Notes: generated from the sequence alone by a model not told the origin. Shown: positions 7,979 through 19,068, numbered from the stretch's first letter. The stretch: DNA of 64,000 bases from Leptospira yanagawae serovar Saopaulo str. Sao Paulo = ATCC 700523 (GCF_000332475.2 NZ_AOGX02000039.1:65712-129711), one strand, 5' to 3'. Numbers and translations are program-made.

Positions 7979-9228
7979 GTGGCACCTCGGATGATATCGA
8001 CTGGCGAAAGTCGGCTTGCCATACGAGCAGGGATATAACTTGCAATAGAGGCACTGAGGACTGCTATCGAAAATCCTTTTACGTAAATCATCACATCCCA
8101 GGAAATCATCATTGTTTTCATCAAAGCTTTTGAATTTTGTTTTGGATCACCTATCGGAATACCATCAATGTAATAACAACCAAGGATACCCACAAAGATT
8201 CCAATGATTGCACCGAGAGTCCCAAGAAACAATCCTTGGAAGATAAACAATTGGATTGTATCCCTTTCATCAAATCCAATCGAACGAAGGATAGCGACTT
8301 CCTTTTTTTTTTGGTTCACGACCATATTGAGTATATTATAAATTCCGAATGCTACAACGAGAATGATGGTAAACGTAGTTGAATTCCGAACGATGTCTTG
8401 TGTTCGGAAAACTTGTAAAATACTGGCGTTCACTTCATCCCAACTTTCTACCTTATCTTTGCTAAAATATCGCCAATCTTCCGCAATTTCTTTCGCCATA
8501 CGAATGTCTTTGATTTTGACTATGATTTGCGAAATTTCACCACTGGACTTTGTGATACTTTGTACGGAAGAAAGTGAGGAGTAAACAGTCACCTCGTCCA
8601 CAAGACGATTCCCCGTACTTAAAATTCCAATAACTTTGATAGGAATAAGATCTGTCCCTGGAATATAAACAAAAATTGTATCATCAATCTTTGCCCCCAA
8701 TTTATTGAGAACACCTTCACCGACAATGGCAAGTGATGTACCTCGTGAAAGGTCTTGCAATTTTCCTTCAACAATGTAATCACTCAAATTAGTAACTTTT
8801 GGTTGGATACTTGGATCTACACCTACAAATCTTGCAGGAGCAGTCGATTTTCCATTCACAAAGATCACTTCTTTTGTGAGCTGCGGTGCAAAAGACACCA
8901 CTCTATGGTCATTTGATAATTTATCCATCCAACCAAGAACGTTTGTTAAACGAGAGTTATCGGTTCGGCCAGAGGGTGGAGAAAGCCACCTCACTTCTTT
9001 TCCTTGAAAAAAAACATCATCGAATGTTCGCTCAGTAATCAGCTCATCTTTAGGAGAAATTTTAATTTGTCCGTCAGAGTTTACCAATTGGTCCGTGATC
9101 ACCGCTTGAAAACCAAGCATAATTCCTGAAAATACAATATAACCAGCTGTCCCCAGAATAATCCCAATCAATGTAAGTACCGACTGCTGTGGCCTGGATA
9201 AAATTTGGCGTATGGCAAGGAATAACAT
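7975..9228 (-). CDS. ABC transporter permease, MacB/FtsX fold
   Basis: 417 residues: one N-terminal transmembrane helix (about 15-40), a large periplasmic domain (about 45-280), then three C-terminal helices, the FtsX/MacB topology. RSIGFDERDTIQLFIFQG, which couples to the ATPase, and IPARMASRLSPVDIIRGAT at the C-terminus are conserved in this family. It follows the membrane-fusion protein gene directly (stop at 9229, start at 9228) and overlaps the ATPase gene by 4 bases. Substrate unknown; lipoproteins, lipids or peptides are possible. Confidence 0.85.
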   Translation of the reverse strand: MLFLAIRQILSRPQQSVLTLIGIILGTAGYIVFSGIMLGFQAVITDQLVNSDGQIKISPKDELITERTFDDVFFQGKEVRWLSPPSGRTDNSRLTNVLGWMDKLSNDHRVVSFAPQLTKEVIFVNGKSTAPARFVGVDPSIQPKVTNLSDYIVEGKLQDLSRGTSLAIVGEGVLNKLGAKIDDTIFVYIPGTDLIPIKVIGILSTGNRLVDEVTVYSSLSSVQSITKSSGEISQIIVKIKDIRMAKEIAEDWRYFSKDKVESWDEVNASILQVFRTQDIVRNSTTFTIILVVAFGIYNILNMVVNQKKKEVAILRSIGFDERDTIQLFIFQGLFLGTLGAIIGIFVGILGCYYIDGIPIGDPKQNSKALMKTMMISWDVMIYVKGFSIAVLSASIASYIPARMASRLSPVDIIRGAT

Positions 9229-9999
9229 TTAATTTTTAACGAGAACCTCATCACCTTCTTGTAAATCACCTTGGATCAATTCACCAAACTCTGAATTGAT
9301 GGCACCAATACGGATTTCAATTTTTTCCCGTTTCCCATTGCGATAACGTGTGAGTTTTCCTCTTTCTACTGCAACAAGGGGAACAAGGACTACATTATCT
9401 TTGGAAGACACTTCGATCGCAACATCGGTAGTCATATCAGGTAAAATCCCTTGTGGCAATTCATTGGGAGAGATTCTGACCAAAAATTGTCCGTTTGATG
9501 GATAAATCCGTTCCACTTCTCCTCTGTAAACATTTCCCCGAATGGATTCAAAACTAAGTTGGGCATGTTGGCCTGGTTTGACACGTAAGGCAGACTCTTG
9601 GTCGAGGGATACGGATACATAGACTTCTTTTAAGTTTTGGATTTCTAGTATAGGTAACCCAGGCATTGCTGTTTCATTTTTTGCGATACTTAGTTTGGTA
9701 ATGGTGCCAGTGAATGGCGAACGGAAGGTAATGCCTGAATCATTCAGAAGGAGCGGATCTCCTTTTTTTACGGACTGTCCTTCTTCTACATAGATTTCAC
9801 GAACAGAAGCAGCAATTCCAAATTTCAAAACAAAACTATCAATCGGCTTCACTGTACCCAAAGCATACACTGCTTCCACAAGCGAACCTTTATGGATGGT
9901 CAGCCGATCGGATTTTGAACCACGAAATAAAAACACAAAGATCAAAATTAGAATGATTACAATCGATAGGATTGATCCGTACAATTTTTTACGATTCAT
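9229..9999 (-). CDS. Membrane-fusion (HlyD/MacA-like) periplasmic adaptor
   Basis: 256 residues, with an N-terminal anchor helix at about 8-25. A lipoyl/barrel-sandwich hybrid half-motif is seen in VREIYVEEGQSVKKGDPLLL and its return strand FRSPFTGTITKLSIAKNETA, followed by a beta-barrel domain. Short for the family because the coiled-coil hairpin between the two lipoyl halves is almost absent. First gene of the exporter trio. An outer-membrane TolC partner is not encoded here. It starts 53 bases after mtaB and may be part of the same long minus-strand transcription unit. Confidence 0.82.
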   Translation of the reverse strand: MNRKKLYGSILSIVIILILIFVFLFRGSKSDRLTIHKGSLVEAVYALGTVKPIDSFVLKFGIAASVREIYVEEGQSVKKGDPLLLNDSGITFRSPFTGTITKLSIAKNETAMPGLPILEIQNLKEVYVSVSLDQESALRVKPGQHAQLSFESIRGNVYRGEVERIYPSNGQFLVRISPNELPQGILPDMTTDVAIEVSSKDNVVLVPLVAVERGKLTRYRNGKREKIEIRIGAINSEFGELIQGDLQEGDEVLVKN

Positions 10000-10052
10000 G
10001 ATGACCTTATCATGAAACTTTCGTTGGATTTGGAAATACTTTTTCTATTGGT

Positions 10053-11342
10053 TTATCTAGCAAAGGTGAAGAGAAATTCACCTTCTTTGTCTTTGGCAGG
10101 GAAATATTCTTCACACCTAACATCGACAAACTGACCATTTTGTAAGGTAGCAATCGGGAACGACTGCGGGAGGTGTCCTTTTAAATAATTATCAGTCACA
10201 AGCCTTCCATCATTTTCCAAAATGGCTTCAAAGGTTTTCCCAATCGCTGTTTTTGCATAGGATTGGTGTAAAGAGGAACTAAGAGCCATTAGATCCAATA
10301 CACGGCGTTTTTTTTCATCTCCAGGAATCGGGTCACCTAGGGCTTCTGCAGTAGTTCCCTTTCTCACAGAGTAAGGAAAAACATGTAATTTTGCAAACCC
10401 AAGCTCAATTAACAATTGTTTTGTTTTCATAAACTCAACTTCTGTTTCAGAAGGGAATCCTACAATCACATCGGTTCCTAAAAACAAATTAGGAAGTTTT
10501 GATTTGGCAAGTTCCATCCTTGTGCGGAAGGCATCTGGATGGTAGGTTCGTCTCATATCTTTTAAAATTTTACGGCTACCACTTTGGATCGGGACATGTA
10601 AAAATTTACAAAACCTTGGGTGTGACATGAGATCAAGTAATCCAGATCCCACATCGGGTGGTTCAATGGAAGACAATCGAATGCGAGAGTATTCTAAAAC
10701 CTTTAGGATATCTTCCAATAAATTTAAAAAACCCTTTTCTCCATTCTCTAAACGATACCAACCCAAGTTAACACCCGTTAACTGAATTTCACCAACACCA
10801 TTATCTTGTAAGTATTTGACTTGGTCTAAAATATCTACGTAGTTTCGGCTAACTCCGAGTCCCCGAGCTGCTGGGATTTTACAATAAGAACATTTCCGAT
10901 TGCAACCATCTTGGATTTTTAAGTAAGCCCTCGTGTGACCTTCTGGCAAAACATCCGAATAAGAAAACCGATCTAAGTTTTGTGGTTCTGAATAGGATTT
11001 TCCTTCCCAATCCGCTAAGATTTGGTAAGGCAAAGAACTCTTTTCCGTATTCCCAAACACTCCATACACACCTGGGATGTTTTGTAATACTTCTTTATCG
11101 GTCTCCGCATAACAACCAGTAACAAAAACCTTTGCACCTGGGTTTGACCTGATTGCATTACGGATGATATTTCTGTTTTTGACATCCGCTTTGTTTGTCA
11201 CAGTACATGTGTTTACAACTATATATTGAGCATTTTCATCTGTTTGGGCAAGAGTGAACCCCTTGTCTTTGAGGACAGAGTACATACCGTCTGTCTCAAA
11301 AAAATTCAAACGACAACCGAGTGTATGAAACTTTATTTTCAC
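10053..11342 (-). CDS. mtaB: tRNA t6A37 methylthiotransferase MtaB
   Basis: 429 residues, radical-SAM enzyme that adds the 2-methylthio group to t6A at tRNA position 37. The N-terminal UPF0004 domain has the three cluster cysteines Cys10, Cys46 and Cys77. The radical SAM motif is C-N-R-K-C-S-Y-C (Cys147, 151, 154), followed by IQLTGVNLG, which is typical of the MtaB branch (MiaB has different surroundings). A C-terminal TRAM-like domain is present. The start is GTG at 11342, overlapping the stop of the TPR gene, which indicates translational coupling. Confidence 0.88.
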   Translation of the reverse strand: MKIKFHTLGCRLNFFETDGMYSVLKDKGFTLAQTDENAQYIVVNTCTVTNKADVKNRNIIRNAIRSNPGAKVFVTGCYAETDKEVLQNIPGVYGVFGNTEKSSLPYQILADWEGKSYSEPQNLDRFSYSDVLPEGHTRAYLKIQDGCNRKCSYCKIPAARGLGVSRNYVDILDQVKYLQDNGVGEIQLTGVNLGWYRLENGEKGFLNLLEDILKVLEYSRIRLSSIEPPDVGSGLLDLMSHPRFCKFLHVPIQSGSRKILKDMRRTYHPDAFRTRMELAKSKLPNLFLGTDVIVGFPSETEVEFMKTKQLLIELGFAKLHVFPYSVRKGTTAEALGDPIPGDEKKRRVLDLMALSSSLHQSYAKTAIGKTFEAILENDGRLVTDNYLKGHLPQSFPIATLQNGQFVDVRCEEYFPAKDKEGEFLFTFAR

Positions 11343-12118
11343 AGTGCTGTGAGTGCTAAAATCCTTTTTGAATTTTCCTTAATTGTATTACTTTCTCCAT
11401 TTAAGGATGAAGCCTTTTCAATACAGGTTTTTGCTTCCTCCAAATAAGGATTTGCAACATTCTTTTTTCCCAATTTTTTATTGGTTCGATAAAGAGATTC
11501 TTGGACAAGAGCCAAGTTATTCCAAATTTCACTTGAGTTTTGGTTGATACTGGATGCCCAACGTAAACTCATATCAGCTTTGTCGTAATTTTTTAATTGG
11601 TAATAAATTTTACCTTCTAACTCTAACATACGGGCATCACTAGGACTTCCTGCTTTTGCTTTTTCAATTTGGGAAAGTGCAGTTTTTGATGCCCCTTTTT
11701 CAGCAAGGGCCAAGGCATAAAAATACCGGATTTCTGGATTTTGTGGATACATGGGAATTGTTTTTTCTGCAAGTTCAATCGCAGGTTTCCACTTTTTATG
11801 ACGAGTTAAGATGGCAAGACTACCTTGTAATAGGTCTTCATCATCAGGTTTACGTTTTCTTGCTTCCAACATGTTTTTGTAGGCGTTATCAAAATCGTTT
11901 AACTTATCGTAGTTGAAAGCAAGTAAGGCATAAAATTCGTAGGATGATTTTCCATCTACGAGTAGGCTTTTCACAAGTTCGATTGATTTCGCATAATTTT
12001 TTGTTTTGTATTCATCAACTGCTTGGAAATACGCAGAACCAACTTGTTCCTTATCTTGAGAGTAAACTGAGGATACAAGTAGGCAGATAACAGCCATGAT
12101 GTGAAGTAAGTGTTTCAT
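11339..12118 (-). CDS. Exported TPR-repeat protein
   Basis: 259 residues with a signal peptide (hydrophobic 4-20, ending VYSQD). The mature protein consists of about five TPR units recognisable by patterns such as [31 protein letters not shown] and [20 protein letters not shown]. No enzymatic motif. It overlaps both neighbours (stop/start overlaps with the membrane-protein gene and mtaB), so it is expressed with them. Probably a periplasmic scaffold for protein-protein contacts; the partner is unknown. Confidence 0.78.
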   Translation of the reverse strand: MKHLLHIMAVICLLVSSVYSQDKEQVGSAYFQAVDEYKTKNYAKSIELVKSLLVDGKSSYEFYALLAFNYDKLNDFDNAYKNMLEARKRKPDDEDLLQGSLAILTRHKKWKPAIELAEKTIPMYPQNPEIRYFYALALAEKGASKTALSQIEKAKAGSPSDARMLELEGKIYYQLKNYDKADMSLRWASSINQNSSEIWNNLALVQESLYRTNKKLGKKNVANPYLEEAKTCIEKASSLNGESNTIKENSKRILALTAL

Positions 12119-12549
12119 AATAGATCCGAGGGAACCGTAATGGAGTTCAAATTGACCGTATCGATCCTGGAATGGTAAGGTTCAATAGGGTCCAGGTATA
12201 GGAAAACGCTTCCCCCTTTGGAAAGCAAGTAATGTTCGATATGTTCTTCGGTAATGATCTCTAAATCGCCTACATAGAGAATGGGATTTTCCCCTGGTCC
12301 TAAGTGCAGGTGGAATTCTTCCGAGGGTAAAAAATCAGATAAACCAAGATACCCAGACCCAAAATACAAACCAGATTGGAAATAGTATTTATAATGAACT
12401 TTGACTTCAGGAAGGATTAGATTGGGTCGGATATAACCGAGCTCGATGCGTTCAATGGTTCCTACGGTTCGGATCTTCCGAAGTTGGAACCAAATTTTAC
12501 GAATGAAAAAATAAGAAAATAGGAAGACGAGGGGAATGAGAATTGCCAT
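12115..12549 (-). CDS. Membrane-anchored protein of unknown function
   Basis: 144 residues. One N-terminal transmembrane helix (about 3-17), then a beta-rich domain with the pattern GTIERIELGYIRPN and VHYKYYF, somewhat like DUF3592-type proteins. I do not recognise it with certainty. It sits 25 bases downstream of clpC and its stop overlaps the start of the TPR gene, so it belongs to the clpC-to-mtaB run. Confidence 0.6.
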   Translation of the reverse strand: MAILIPLVFLFSYFFIRKIWFQLRKIRTVGTIERIELGYIRPNLILPEVKVHYKYYFQSGLYFGSGYLGLSDFLPSEEFHLHLGPGENPILYVGDLEIITEEHIEHYLLSKGGSVFLYLDPIEPYHSRIDTVNLNSITVPSDLL

Positions 12550-12574
12550 TTCCTTTCGCCTTCCCCATCACTCT

Positions 12575-15127
12575 CTAAACGAGAGCTAAGTCTTTTTCCT
12601 CAGTGTTTGGGGAAGATCCATCATCTTTTTTAGGAACTTCTTTGTAGTCAGACCAAGGGGTTTCGGAATACACAAGTTTTCCTTCAGCCAAATCTACCAA
12701 AATTTTAGTAGGATTGTCATACACACCTTTTAGTGACTGCACTGCCATATAATCTTCCAATTCTCTTTGGAATACTCGTCTGAGCGGACGTGCTCCATAG
12801 TTCTGGTCGTATCCAATGGTTGCAAAATGTTCTTTTGCGCTCAAAGTGAGTTCCACTAGGACTTTTTTCTCCGTCAAACGTTTGTTAAAATCTTTTAACA
12901 TGATATCCACAATGCTAACGATTTCTTCTTTTTTAAGAGGAGCAAAATAAACCACTTCATCCACTCGGTTTAAAAACTCGGGGTTAAAGTGTTTTTTAAG
13001 TTGTTCTCTTGCTTGTTCCGCTTTGTAAGACTCTCTTTCTTCAGCAAAATCTTCAAAACCCAATCGCCCACCTTTGGAAATTTCCTTTGCGGCAATGTTT
13101 GAGGTCATGATGATTATGGTATCTCGGAAGTTTACCTTACGACCTTTTGTATCTGTTAAATTCCCTTCTTCCATAATTTGGAGTAGGATATTAAACAAAT
13201 CGTGGTGCGCTTTTTCAATCTCATCAAGGAGTACCAAACTATATGGTTTCCTTCTCACAAACTCAGTGAGTTGGCCACCATCATCATACCCAACATAACC
13301 GGGAGGAGCTCCAATCAGTCTGGAAACTGCATGTGGTTCCATGTATTCAGACATATCGATTCGGAGCATATTGTCTTCTGAACCAAACAACTGCTCGGCG
13401 AGTGCTTTTGCAAGTTCTGTTTTCCCTACACCTGTTGGCCCAAGGAAGATAAAGGATCCCGTTGGACGTTTCTCACTCTTAAGACCTGTACGAGAACGTC
13501 TGACAGCACGGGCCACTTTTTCAATGGCCTCTGTTTGCCCAACAATACGAGCTTTGATGTCTTCTTCCAAATTGAGAAGTTTTGTATTCTCGGATTGTTC
13601 CATTTTTTTCAATGGAATTCCAGTCCATAGGCTCACAACAGACAGAATGTCTTCTTCTTCAATGGAAACTGCATACCCTTCCATTCGTTCTTGCCATTGT
13701 TTGGTTTTTTCTTCCAATTCACCTTTTTTACGATTCACTTCATCCCTTACGGCTGCGGCTTTTTCGTATTCTTGGCTACGAACCAAATCTTCTTTTTTGA
13801 CAGAAAGTGCTTTGATCTCTTCTTCAATCTCTTTGATTTCATTGGGTCTTTGGCAATTGGCAAGGCGTGCCTTTGCCCCTGCTTCATCAATGATATCAAT
13901 CGCCTTGTCTGGTAAAAACCTGTCGTTGATGTATCGATGTGATAATTTCACAGCTTGTTCGATGGCTTTTTCCGAATAACGCACCTTATGGTGAGCTTCA
14001 TACGCTTTTTTCAAACCATCCAAAATGAGGACCGCATCACCAACCGACGGTTCAAGAACCTTCACCATTTGGAACCTTCGTTCCAATGCCGAATCCTTTT
14101 CAATGTACTTACGGTATTCGTTATTGGTTGTGGCACCTATACATTGTAACTCCCCACGTGCAAGCGCAGGTTTTAAAATGTTTGCCGCATCCACTGCACC
14201 TTCCGCAGCACCTGCCCCAATGAGAGTGTGTAATTCATCGATAAAGATGATGATGTTTTGCGAAGTGACGATTTCTTTCATGATCTTTTTCAATCGTTCT
14301 TCAAACTCACCACGGTATTTGGTCCCTGCAATCAGGCTTGCCAAATCCAAAGATAACACTCGTTTGTCGAATAAAAGATCAGGCACTAGTTTTTCTACTA
14401 CTGCTTGCGCAAGGCCTTCCACGATAGCCGTTTTTCCCACACCCGATTCTCCAACCAGTACTGGGTTATTTTTCGTTTTACGAGATAAGATTTGGATCAC
14501 ACGTTCGATTTCTTTCGAACGGCCAATGACTGGGTCCAATTTTTTTTCACGTGCGAGTTGAGTGAGGTCACGTGCAAATTCGTCGAGGATCGGAGTTTTA
14601 CTTTTTTCTTGTCTTGGTGTAGCTGTTTGTGTTTGACCTTGTCCTGTGGATTGTGTACCAGTTGTCCCACCACCAACTGCCCCTGAAGGAGGCGCACCAA
14701 GTAAGCGTAAAATTTCCGATTTGATGACATTGTAGTTCACGCTAAAGGAAGATAACGATCCCCCAGCGATATTATTATTATCACGAAGTAATGCGAGTAA
14801 GATGTGTTCCGTTCCCACATAGTTGTGTTTGAGGCGTTTTGCCTCTTCTTTGGAAACTTCGATCATTTTTTGGTACTTGTCTTGTCCTTGGCTGACATCG
14901 AGTAACAAAGCCCCTGAACCTTCACGAGTACGTTTCTCTACTTCCTTACGGAGTTCGTTTAAATTGATGTTTAGATTCGTTAGAATCTTTATCGCGACAG
15001 AGTCCTCCTCCCGGAGAAGCCCAAGTAGTATGTGTTCAGGACCGATAAAATCGGAACCTAAACGTTTAGCCTCATCTTGGGCGATTTCGTTGATGACTCT
15101 TTTTGCTCTTTTGGTGAATTCCAACAT
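12575..15127 (-). CDS. clpC: ClpC-type AAA+ protease ATPase subunit
   Basis: 850 residues. Two Clp-N repeats (about 5-65 and 80-142) are followed by a Gly/Thr/Gln-rich linker (147-172). AAA domain 1 has Walker A GESGVGKT (226-233) and Walker B FIDELH. The middle domain contains a UVR motif (about 436-471, ending KAAAVRDE), which identifies ClpC over ClpA. AAA domain 2 has Walker A GPTGVGKT (563-570). It unfolds substrates for ClpP. 61 bases upstream is a fused McsA/McsB-like gene, which echoes the mcsA-mcsB-clpC order of Firmicutes and suggests phosphoarginine-tagged substrates. Confidence 0.93.
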   Translation of the reverse strand: MLEFTKRAKRVINEIAQDEAKRLGSDFIGPEHILLGLLREEDSVAIKILTNLNINLNELRKEVEKRTREGSGALLLDVSQGQDKYQKMIEVSKEEAKRLKHNYVGTEHILLALLRDNNNIAGGSLSSFSVNYNVIKSEILRLLGAPPSGAVGGGTTGTQSTGQGQTQTATPRQEKSKTPILDEFARDLTQLAREKKLDPVIGRSKEIERVIQILSRKTKNNPVLVGESGVGKTAIVEGLAQAVVEKLVPDLLFDKRVLSLDLASLIAGTKYRGEFEERLKKIMKEIVTSQNIIIFIDELHTLIGAGAAEGAVDAANILKPALARGELQCIGATTNNEYRKYIEKDSALERRFQMVKVLEPSVGDAVLILDGLKKAYEAHHKVRYSEKAIEQAVKLSHRYINDRFLPDKAIDIIDEAGAKARLANCQRPNEIKEIEEEIKALSVKKEDLVRSQEYEKAAAVRDEVNRKKGELEEKTKQWQERMEGYAVSIEEEDILSVVSLWTGIPLKKMEQSENTKLLNLEEDIKARIVGQTEAIEKVARAVRRSRTGLKSEKRPTGSFIFLGPTGVGKTELAKALAEQLFGSEDNMLRIDMSEYMEPHAVSRLIGAPPGYVGYDDGGQLTEFVRRKPYSLVLLDEIEKAHHDLFNILLQIMEEGNLTDTKGRKVNFRDTIIIMTSNIAAKEISKGGRLGFEDFAEERESYKAEQAREQLKKHFNPEFLNRVDEVVYFAPLKKEEIVSIVDIMLKDFNKRLTEKKVLVELTLSAKEHFATIGYDQNYGARPLRRVFQRELEDYMAVQSLKGVYDNPTKILVDLAEGKLVYSETPWSDYKEVPKKDDGSSPNTEEKDLALV

Positions 15128-15187
15128 GCCGCACCCTGCCTTTAGTAATTAGACGAACGTCCTTGTTCCCATCCTGACCGTACTGGG

Positions 15188-15976
15188 TCAAAGGGAGCCT
15201 CGTAAACCAAGAATTTTGTAAAACTGACGTTTTTGGACCGCGTATGCGTTCTTCCACGAGATTTTTACGACAAGCCCTCGGAACTTTCCCAGGGACTCTC
15301 TTCTATGATCGGTGGAAGGAGCAAATTCTATACCAAATTCAGAAAGTTTCTCAAAAAGTGAAAAGAAGCTCGGATCCACTCCAGGTTCGATGCCAAGGAG
15401 GATGGAATCCCGCCTCCCCCGTCCCACATTGGTAGGACAGGAAGAGACGTACCCGATTCCCTTTGCAAATGCCCAATTTTGTTTTTTGAAAATGAAGCGA
15501 AGTAAGGATTTTAGCTTTTTACGTTTTGCAACTGCCAAATCTACAGCTTCGGCGGGATCCAAACTTTCACAGGGTAAAACTTTACGTAAGGCCTCAAAAC
15601 GCAAATGGTCTTCTCCACCAAAATACAACCGAATCATAGAATCTTTTTCTGTAAAAAAAGAATTCGTTTCCTCATCTAAAAAGTCCATAAGCTCATTTTC
15701 AGCTAACAAGCGCTTCACTTCTTCTTTCTTCAGATCATAAAAGGGAAAAAGACTATGGCTTAGGTTACGAGTCAAACGTGTGCGAATCATCAAGATCTTG
15801 GTTTTGGATTCCGATTTTGTAAAGATTCCTTCGATTTCCTCAATTAGAGATTTTGGAATGGGGGACGGTTTACTTTTGATTGGATCAAAAAATTGTGTGA
15901 CACAATGTTCACACCCAAATTTGCCTGAAATCCGAAACTGGGACTCTGTGGTTCCACAGAATCGACAATATTTCAT
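15188..15976 (-). CDS. McsA/McsB-like fusion: zinc finger plus short protein-arginine-kinase domain
   Basis: 262 residues. The N-terminus has two CXXC pairs (Cys4/Cys7 and Cys22/Cys25) like McsA. Residues 60-262 resemble the phosphagen-kinase fold of McsB: RTRLTRN (65-71) for SSRIRLARN, GEDHLR with Glu122 for the catalytic EEDH loop, [18 protein letters not shown] with reactive Cys180, and RRESLG with Glu227 for the second catalytic Glu. McsB is about 350 residues, so the C-terminal part, including much of the usual dimer and phosphoarginine-sensing region, is missing. It overlaps the LolD gene by 4 bases and precedes clpC. Arginine-kinase activity is inference from motifs. Confidence 0.75.
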   Translation of the reverse strand: MKYCRFCGTTESQFRISGKFGCEHCVTQFFDPIKSKPSPIPKSLIEEIEGIFTKSESKTKILMIRTRLTRNLSHSLFPFYDLKKEEVKRLLAENELMDFLDEETNSFFTEKDSMIRLYFGGEDHLRFEALRKVLPCESLDPAEAVDLAVAKRKKLKSLLRFIFKKQNWAFAKGIGYVSSCPTNVGRGRRDSILLGIEPGVDPSFFSLFEKLSEFGIEFAPSTDHRRESLGKFRGLVVKISWKNAYAVQKRQFYKILGLRGSL

Positions 15977-16671
15977 ACACTAACGGGAGTTAACTTACCA
16001 GATACGATCCGATTTCGTTTGTGCGCCATGGACGCAAGCTCCAAATCATGTGTCACAAGGATGAGTGAAAATTTAAATTCATTCTGTAGTTCTTTGATGA
16101 GATCCATGAGATGACGTGAATTGTCTCGGTCAAGGTTCCCTGTTGGTTCATCTGCGAGGATGAGTTGCCTTCTTCCGACAAGAGCACGTGCCACACCCAC
16201 ACGGGCGCTTTCACCACCTGAGAGTTGGGAAGGAAAACTTTCTGTCCTTTCACCAAGCCCTACTTTTTTTAGAATGTCGATTGCTTGTGCTTTTGCTTGG
16301 GTTGGATTCATCCTTGCAATGAGAAGGGGCATCATTACATTTTCCAAAGCTGTAAAATCAGGAAGGAGAAGATGTTGTTGGAAGATAAAAGAGATTTTTT
16401 CAGCACGAAAACTTTCTCTTTGTTTTTCATTTAAGTTTTTTAAGGAAACACCACATACGTCCACCTCACCATCGTCAAACGAATCCATGGCACCGAGGAT
16501 ATTGAGCAGTGTTGACTTACCAACACCCGAAGCCCCTTCTACAGAAACGATTTCGCCAGGTAACACTTCAAAGTCGAGACCTGAGATGATATGATACCGT
16601 TTGTCGACAACTTGGTAATACTTTTCTAGTTTTCGTACGGAGACTGTTGGTTTGAGTTCAGAATTAGTCAT
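15973..16671 (-). CDS. lolD: Lipoprotein-releasing ABC transporter ATPase (LolD-like)
   Basis: 232 residues. Walker A GASGVGKS (46-53), Q-loop [11 protein letters not shown], signature LSGGES (150-155), Walker B LILADE followed by PTGNLD, and switch His in LVTHD. The [16 protein letters not shown] stretch is characteristic of LolD. It follows the LolC/E-like permease with an 8-base overlap, so the pair forms an inner-membrane lipoprotein-extraction complex. That fits a genome with many lipoproteins, including those at 612, 3385, 4858, 24720 and 43440 here. Confidence 0.87.
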   Translation of the reverse strand: MTNSELKPTVSVRKLEKYYQVVDKRYHIISGLDFEVLPGEIVSVEGASGVGKSTLLNILGAMDSFDDGEVDVCGVSLKNLNEKQRESFRAEKISFIFQQHLLLPDFTALENVMMPLLIARMNPTQAKAQAIDILKKVGLGERTESFPSQLSGGESARVGVARALVGRRQLILADEPTGNLDRDNSRHLMDLIKELQNEFKFSLILVTHDLELASMAHKRNRIVSGKLTPVSV

Positions 16672-18016
16672 TGCGAATCGTATCCACTGGGTTTAGATTG
16701 GCGGCCATCCGAGCAGGGAAATACCCAGCAAGGCCAGAGAGAATGGTAGCAGCAGTTGTCACCATAAAGATAAAGGAAATATCAATATCAACAGGGATAT
16801 GATCAAAATAATAAATGTCTTTTGGAACGAGTTCCACAGGATCCCAATCACCAGGATTTAGGATACTTCCCACTCCATTGATGATTTCAGAAATGGCATT
16901 GATGATGACTTCCAATTTTGTGGCGATAAAAATCCCCGTCATCCCACCCACAAGTGAAGACAAAATTCCCACTATCATCGCATTGAGTGTGAAAATGAGT
17001 AAGATATCATTGGAAGCAAGTCCAAGTGCTTTTAAAGTTCCAATCGACCTACGTTTTGCACGGATGAGAGAGTGAACGGTTGCAACCATCCCAAGGGCAG
17101 CAAGGACAATGAACAAAAAGACAATGATGGAGATGATGGTTTTTTCCAAACGAAGTGCCGCAAGAAAGTTCTCCTGTTCTTCCGCAATGGTCCTCACTGA
17201 CCAAGATGTATCATCTTGAATTTTTTGGTTCCAATTTTCTTCGTTTAACCTTGATAAGATTCTGTGTTTGGTGAGTTTTAAGTCATCCAATGAGCGAACC
17301 TTAATTGCAATTTGGTTTACCGCTCCTTTCATTTTAAAAAACTCTTGGGCCTGTGGCAGGGATAAAAACACAAACTTAGAATCGTAATTGTAATAACCTG
17401 TTTTGAAAAGGCCGACCAAACGAAAGGACTGTACATTGACTTGCACTCCTCTCTCCACGGTGAACCTGCCACCAGGAACCGCCATCGTGATCTCTCTGCC
17501 AATTCCATACCCGTAAATGGCACTCATCTCCTTTCCAACAACAACCATCTTTTTAGAATTGATCGAGGAAATTTCATCCCGGTTGTATTGCAAAATTCTT
17601 GGAAAATTGGGAAGTCCATTTTCGACTAATTTTTCAATCGAATCAATCGGTACGGCACGAATCATAATCGGATTGAAGTTATTATTGCTTTGGATCAGTC
17701 CGTGGCTTGTGATATTGCCTTCTACTGACACAAAGGATTCGGCAAGTTTTGGATCGGATTTTAAGTGCGCAATTACGGTTTCGTAATCATAAATGGCACC
17801 AGAACCATAGGAATTTTCAATGGTGATATGAGGACCACCTTGCCAGAGGGATTCCTTCACTTGTTTTTGGAATCCATTGAAAATGGAGAGAACCACAACA
17901 AGAAGGCCTACCCCCACTGCCATCACGATGAACGAAAGCCTTGATTTGATGGAGAGGAATCCCAAAACGCGGGACCCTCGGATGTAACGGATTGTGATTA
18001 AAGAGACGATTCCCAT
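16664..18016 (-). CDS. lolC: Lipoprotein-releasing permease (LolC/LolE family)
   Basis: 450 residues with the Lol permease layout: N-terminal helix (about 22-48), long periplasmic domain to about 290, then three helices. The N-terminal [18 protein letters not shown] and the C-terminal [18 protein letters not shown] are typical of LolC/LolE. A single LolC/E-type gene is present, so the complex may be a homodimer as in some non-enteric bacteria. It starts 15 bases from the divergent promoter of the 18077 gene. Confidence 0.85.
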   Translation of the reverse strand: MGIVSLITIRYIRGSRVLGFLSIKSRLSFIVMAVGVGLLVVVLSIFNGFQKQVKESLWQGGPHITIENSYGSGAIYDYETVIAHLKSDPKLAESFVSVEGNITSHGLIQSNNNFNPIMIRAVPIDSIEKLVENGLPNFPRILQYNRDEISSINSKKMVVVGKEMSAIYGYGIGREITMAVPGGRFTVERGVQVNVQSFRLVGLFKTGYYNYDSKFVFLSLPQAQEFFKMKGAVNQIAIKVRSLDDLKLTKHRILSRLNEENWNQKIQDDTSWSVRTIAEEQENFLAALRLEKTIISIIVFLFIVLAALGMVATVHSLIRAKRRSIGTLKALGLASNDILLIFTLNAMIVGILSSLVGGMTGIFIATKLEVIINAISEIINGVGSILNPGDWDPVELVPKDIYYFDHIPVDIDISFIFMVTTAATILSGLAGYFPARMAANLNPVDTIRND

Positions 18017-18031
18017 GATGACCTAATCTTT

Positions 18032-18065
18032 TTGACAGCTTTCTTTGAAAGATGGATACTGTCAA
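18032..18065 (+). promoter_or_regulatory. Sigma-70-type promoter embedded in a dyad
   Basis: TTGACA at 18032-18037, a 17-base spacer, and GATACT at 18055-18060 form a good promoter for the gene starting at 18077. The same segment is a dyad: TTGACAG (18032-18038) and CTGTCAA (18059-18065) are inverted repeats, with CTTTC/GAAAG nested inside. On the other strand CTGTCAA supplies a TTGACA facing lolC, although no good -10 is seen there. Confidence 0.55.
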
Positions 18066-18076
18066 AAAAGAACCTT

Positions 18077-19063
18077 ATGCCTGAAACACCAAACTATTAT
18101 TCTGTCAAAGTCAATCTACGAGACGAAGCCAATATGGTGTACACCATGGTTTCTGCCATCATTGACCCGGTTGAAATCAAATCGGTGAAATATGAGGGTG
18201 TTTCTTGTACAAGCCCCCTCGCTCTACTTCCTGTTCGGTCTACGTTTCAGGACTTTTATAACCGGATGCAACGTGTCATTTACAAAGGTGAACAACAAAA
18301 AAACATCACAAAGTCCCTACAAGAACTCATCAAAACCAAATTTGGTTCGGAAAGTTTTTTGGAAGAGATTTTGCATTACATGGACCACAATCTCACGGAC
18401 CGTTTGGACTTTGTTTTCAGTGAAATTCACAAACGAACAGCCGGGAATTCAGAACCCAAAGTTGAAATCCACTTCGAATTAATTGATCCCAATGATATGA
18501 CAAAAACGACTGTGGACGAAGAGGAAATTGCCAAAAAAGAAGCACCTCCTGTCACTCCGGTTCCGCAAGCCTCAGGATTTCTCATTCCTGCTGACAAACA
18601 AATTGTTCAGTTTAAATTCCAACTTTCTCCTGTCAACGGTGTACCACTCGTTGAACTAAAGGCAGGTGATAATGTATATGTTCGTTTGGTGCCAGGGGAT
18701 TCGATCACTGATTCCATTATCAATACTTTGGAACTCAAAGATGAATCAGGAGCCATCAAACAAATCCCTGCAAAAATTGTGAACATATCGAATAACAAAA
18801 ATTTTTCGGAAGTCGTGATCAAAATCAACGAACAAATTTACGGAAAAATCATTGAAGAAGAAAACTCGGTAAAAATCAAAACGACTGATAGTAGCCAAGG
18901 TGCCGCCAATATCATGAACTCCGTTGCCTCACCAACAGCTAAAATTTCGAAATCAAAACAAAATCCAAATTTGGCTGCCGATGAAAGTTTCCATTTAATG
19001 CCTTATATCATTATGCTTGTGGTTCTTGCCATTGGAATGATGACAATCTTTGTAATTCTCTAA
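18077..19063 (+). CDS. Protein of unknown function with C-terminal membrane anchor
   Basis: 328 residues from the ATG at 18077; the open frame extends to a TTG at 18032, but that overlaps the promoter. The N-terminal 150 residues are soluble and helix-rich; there is an acidic linker (about 150-170), then a beta-rich domain (about 180-280) with paired KAGDNVYVRLVPGDS-like strands. A transmembrane helix near residues 306-326 ends the protein, so it is probably a tail-anchored inner-membrane protein facing the cytoplasm. Family not recognised. The next gene follows 5 bases later on the same strand. Confidence 0.65.
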   Translation: MPETPNYYSVKVNLRDEANMVYTMVSAIIDPVEIKSVKYEGVSCTSPLALLPVRSTFQDFYNRMQRVIYKGEQQKNITKSLQELIKTKFGSESFLEEILHYMDHNLTDRLDFVFSEIHKRTAGNSEPKVEIHFELIDPNDMTKTTVDEEEIAKKEAPPVTPVPQASGFLIPADKQIVQFKFQLSPVNGVPLVELKAGDNVYVRLVPGDSITDSIINTLELKDESGAIKQIPAKIVNISNNKNFSEVVIKINEQIYGKIIEEENSVKIKTTDSSQGAANIMNSVASPTAKISKSKQNPNLAADESFHLMPYIIMLVVLAIGMMTIFVIL

Positions 19064-19068
19064 ACAAA

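Noticed and set aside
13341..13979. Plus-strand open frame of 212 codons
   Set aside because: Entirely antisense to clpC, with Ser/Phe-rich low-information translation and no ribosome-binding site.
14025..14561. Plus-strand open frame of 178 codons
   Set aside because: Antisense to the first AAA domain of clpC; composition is that of a shadow frame.
15312..15740. Plus-strand open frame of 142 codons
   Set aside because: Antisense to the McsA/McsB-like gene, whose motifs are convincing in the other direction.
16121..16594. Plus-strand open frame of 157 codons
   Set aside because: Antisense to lolD; no family resemblance.
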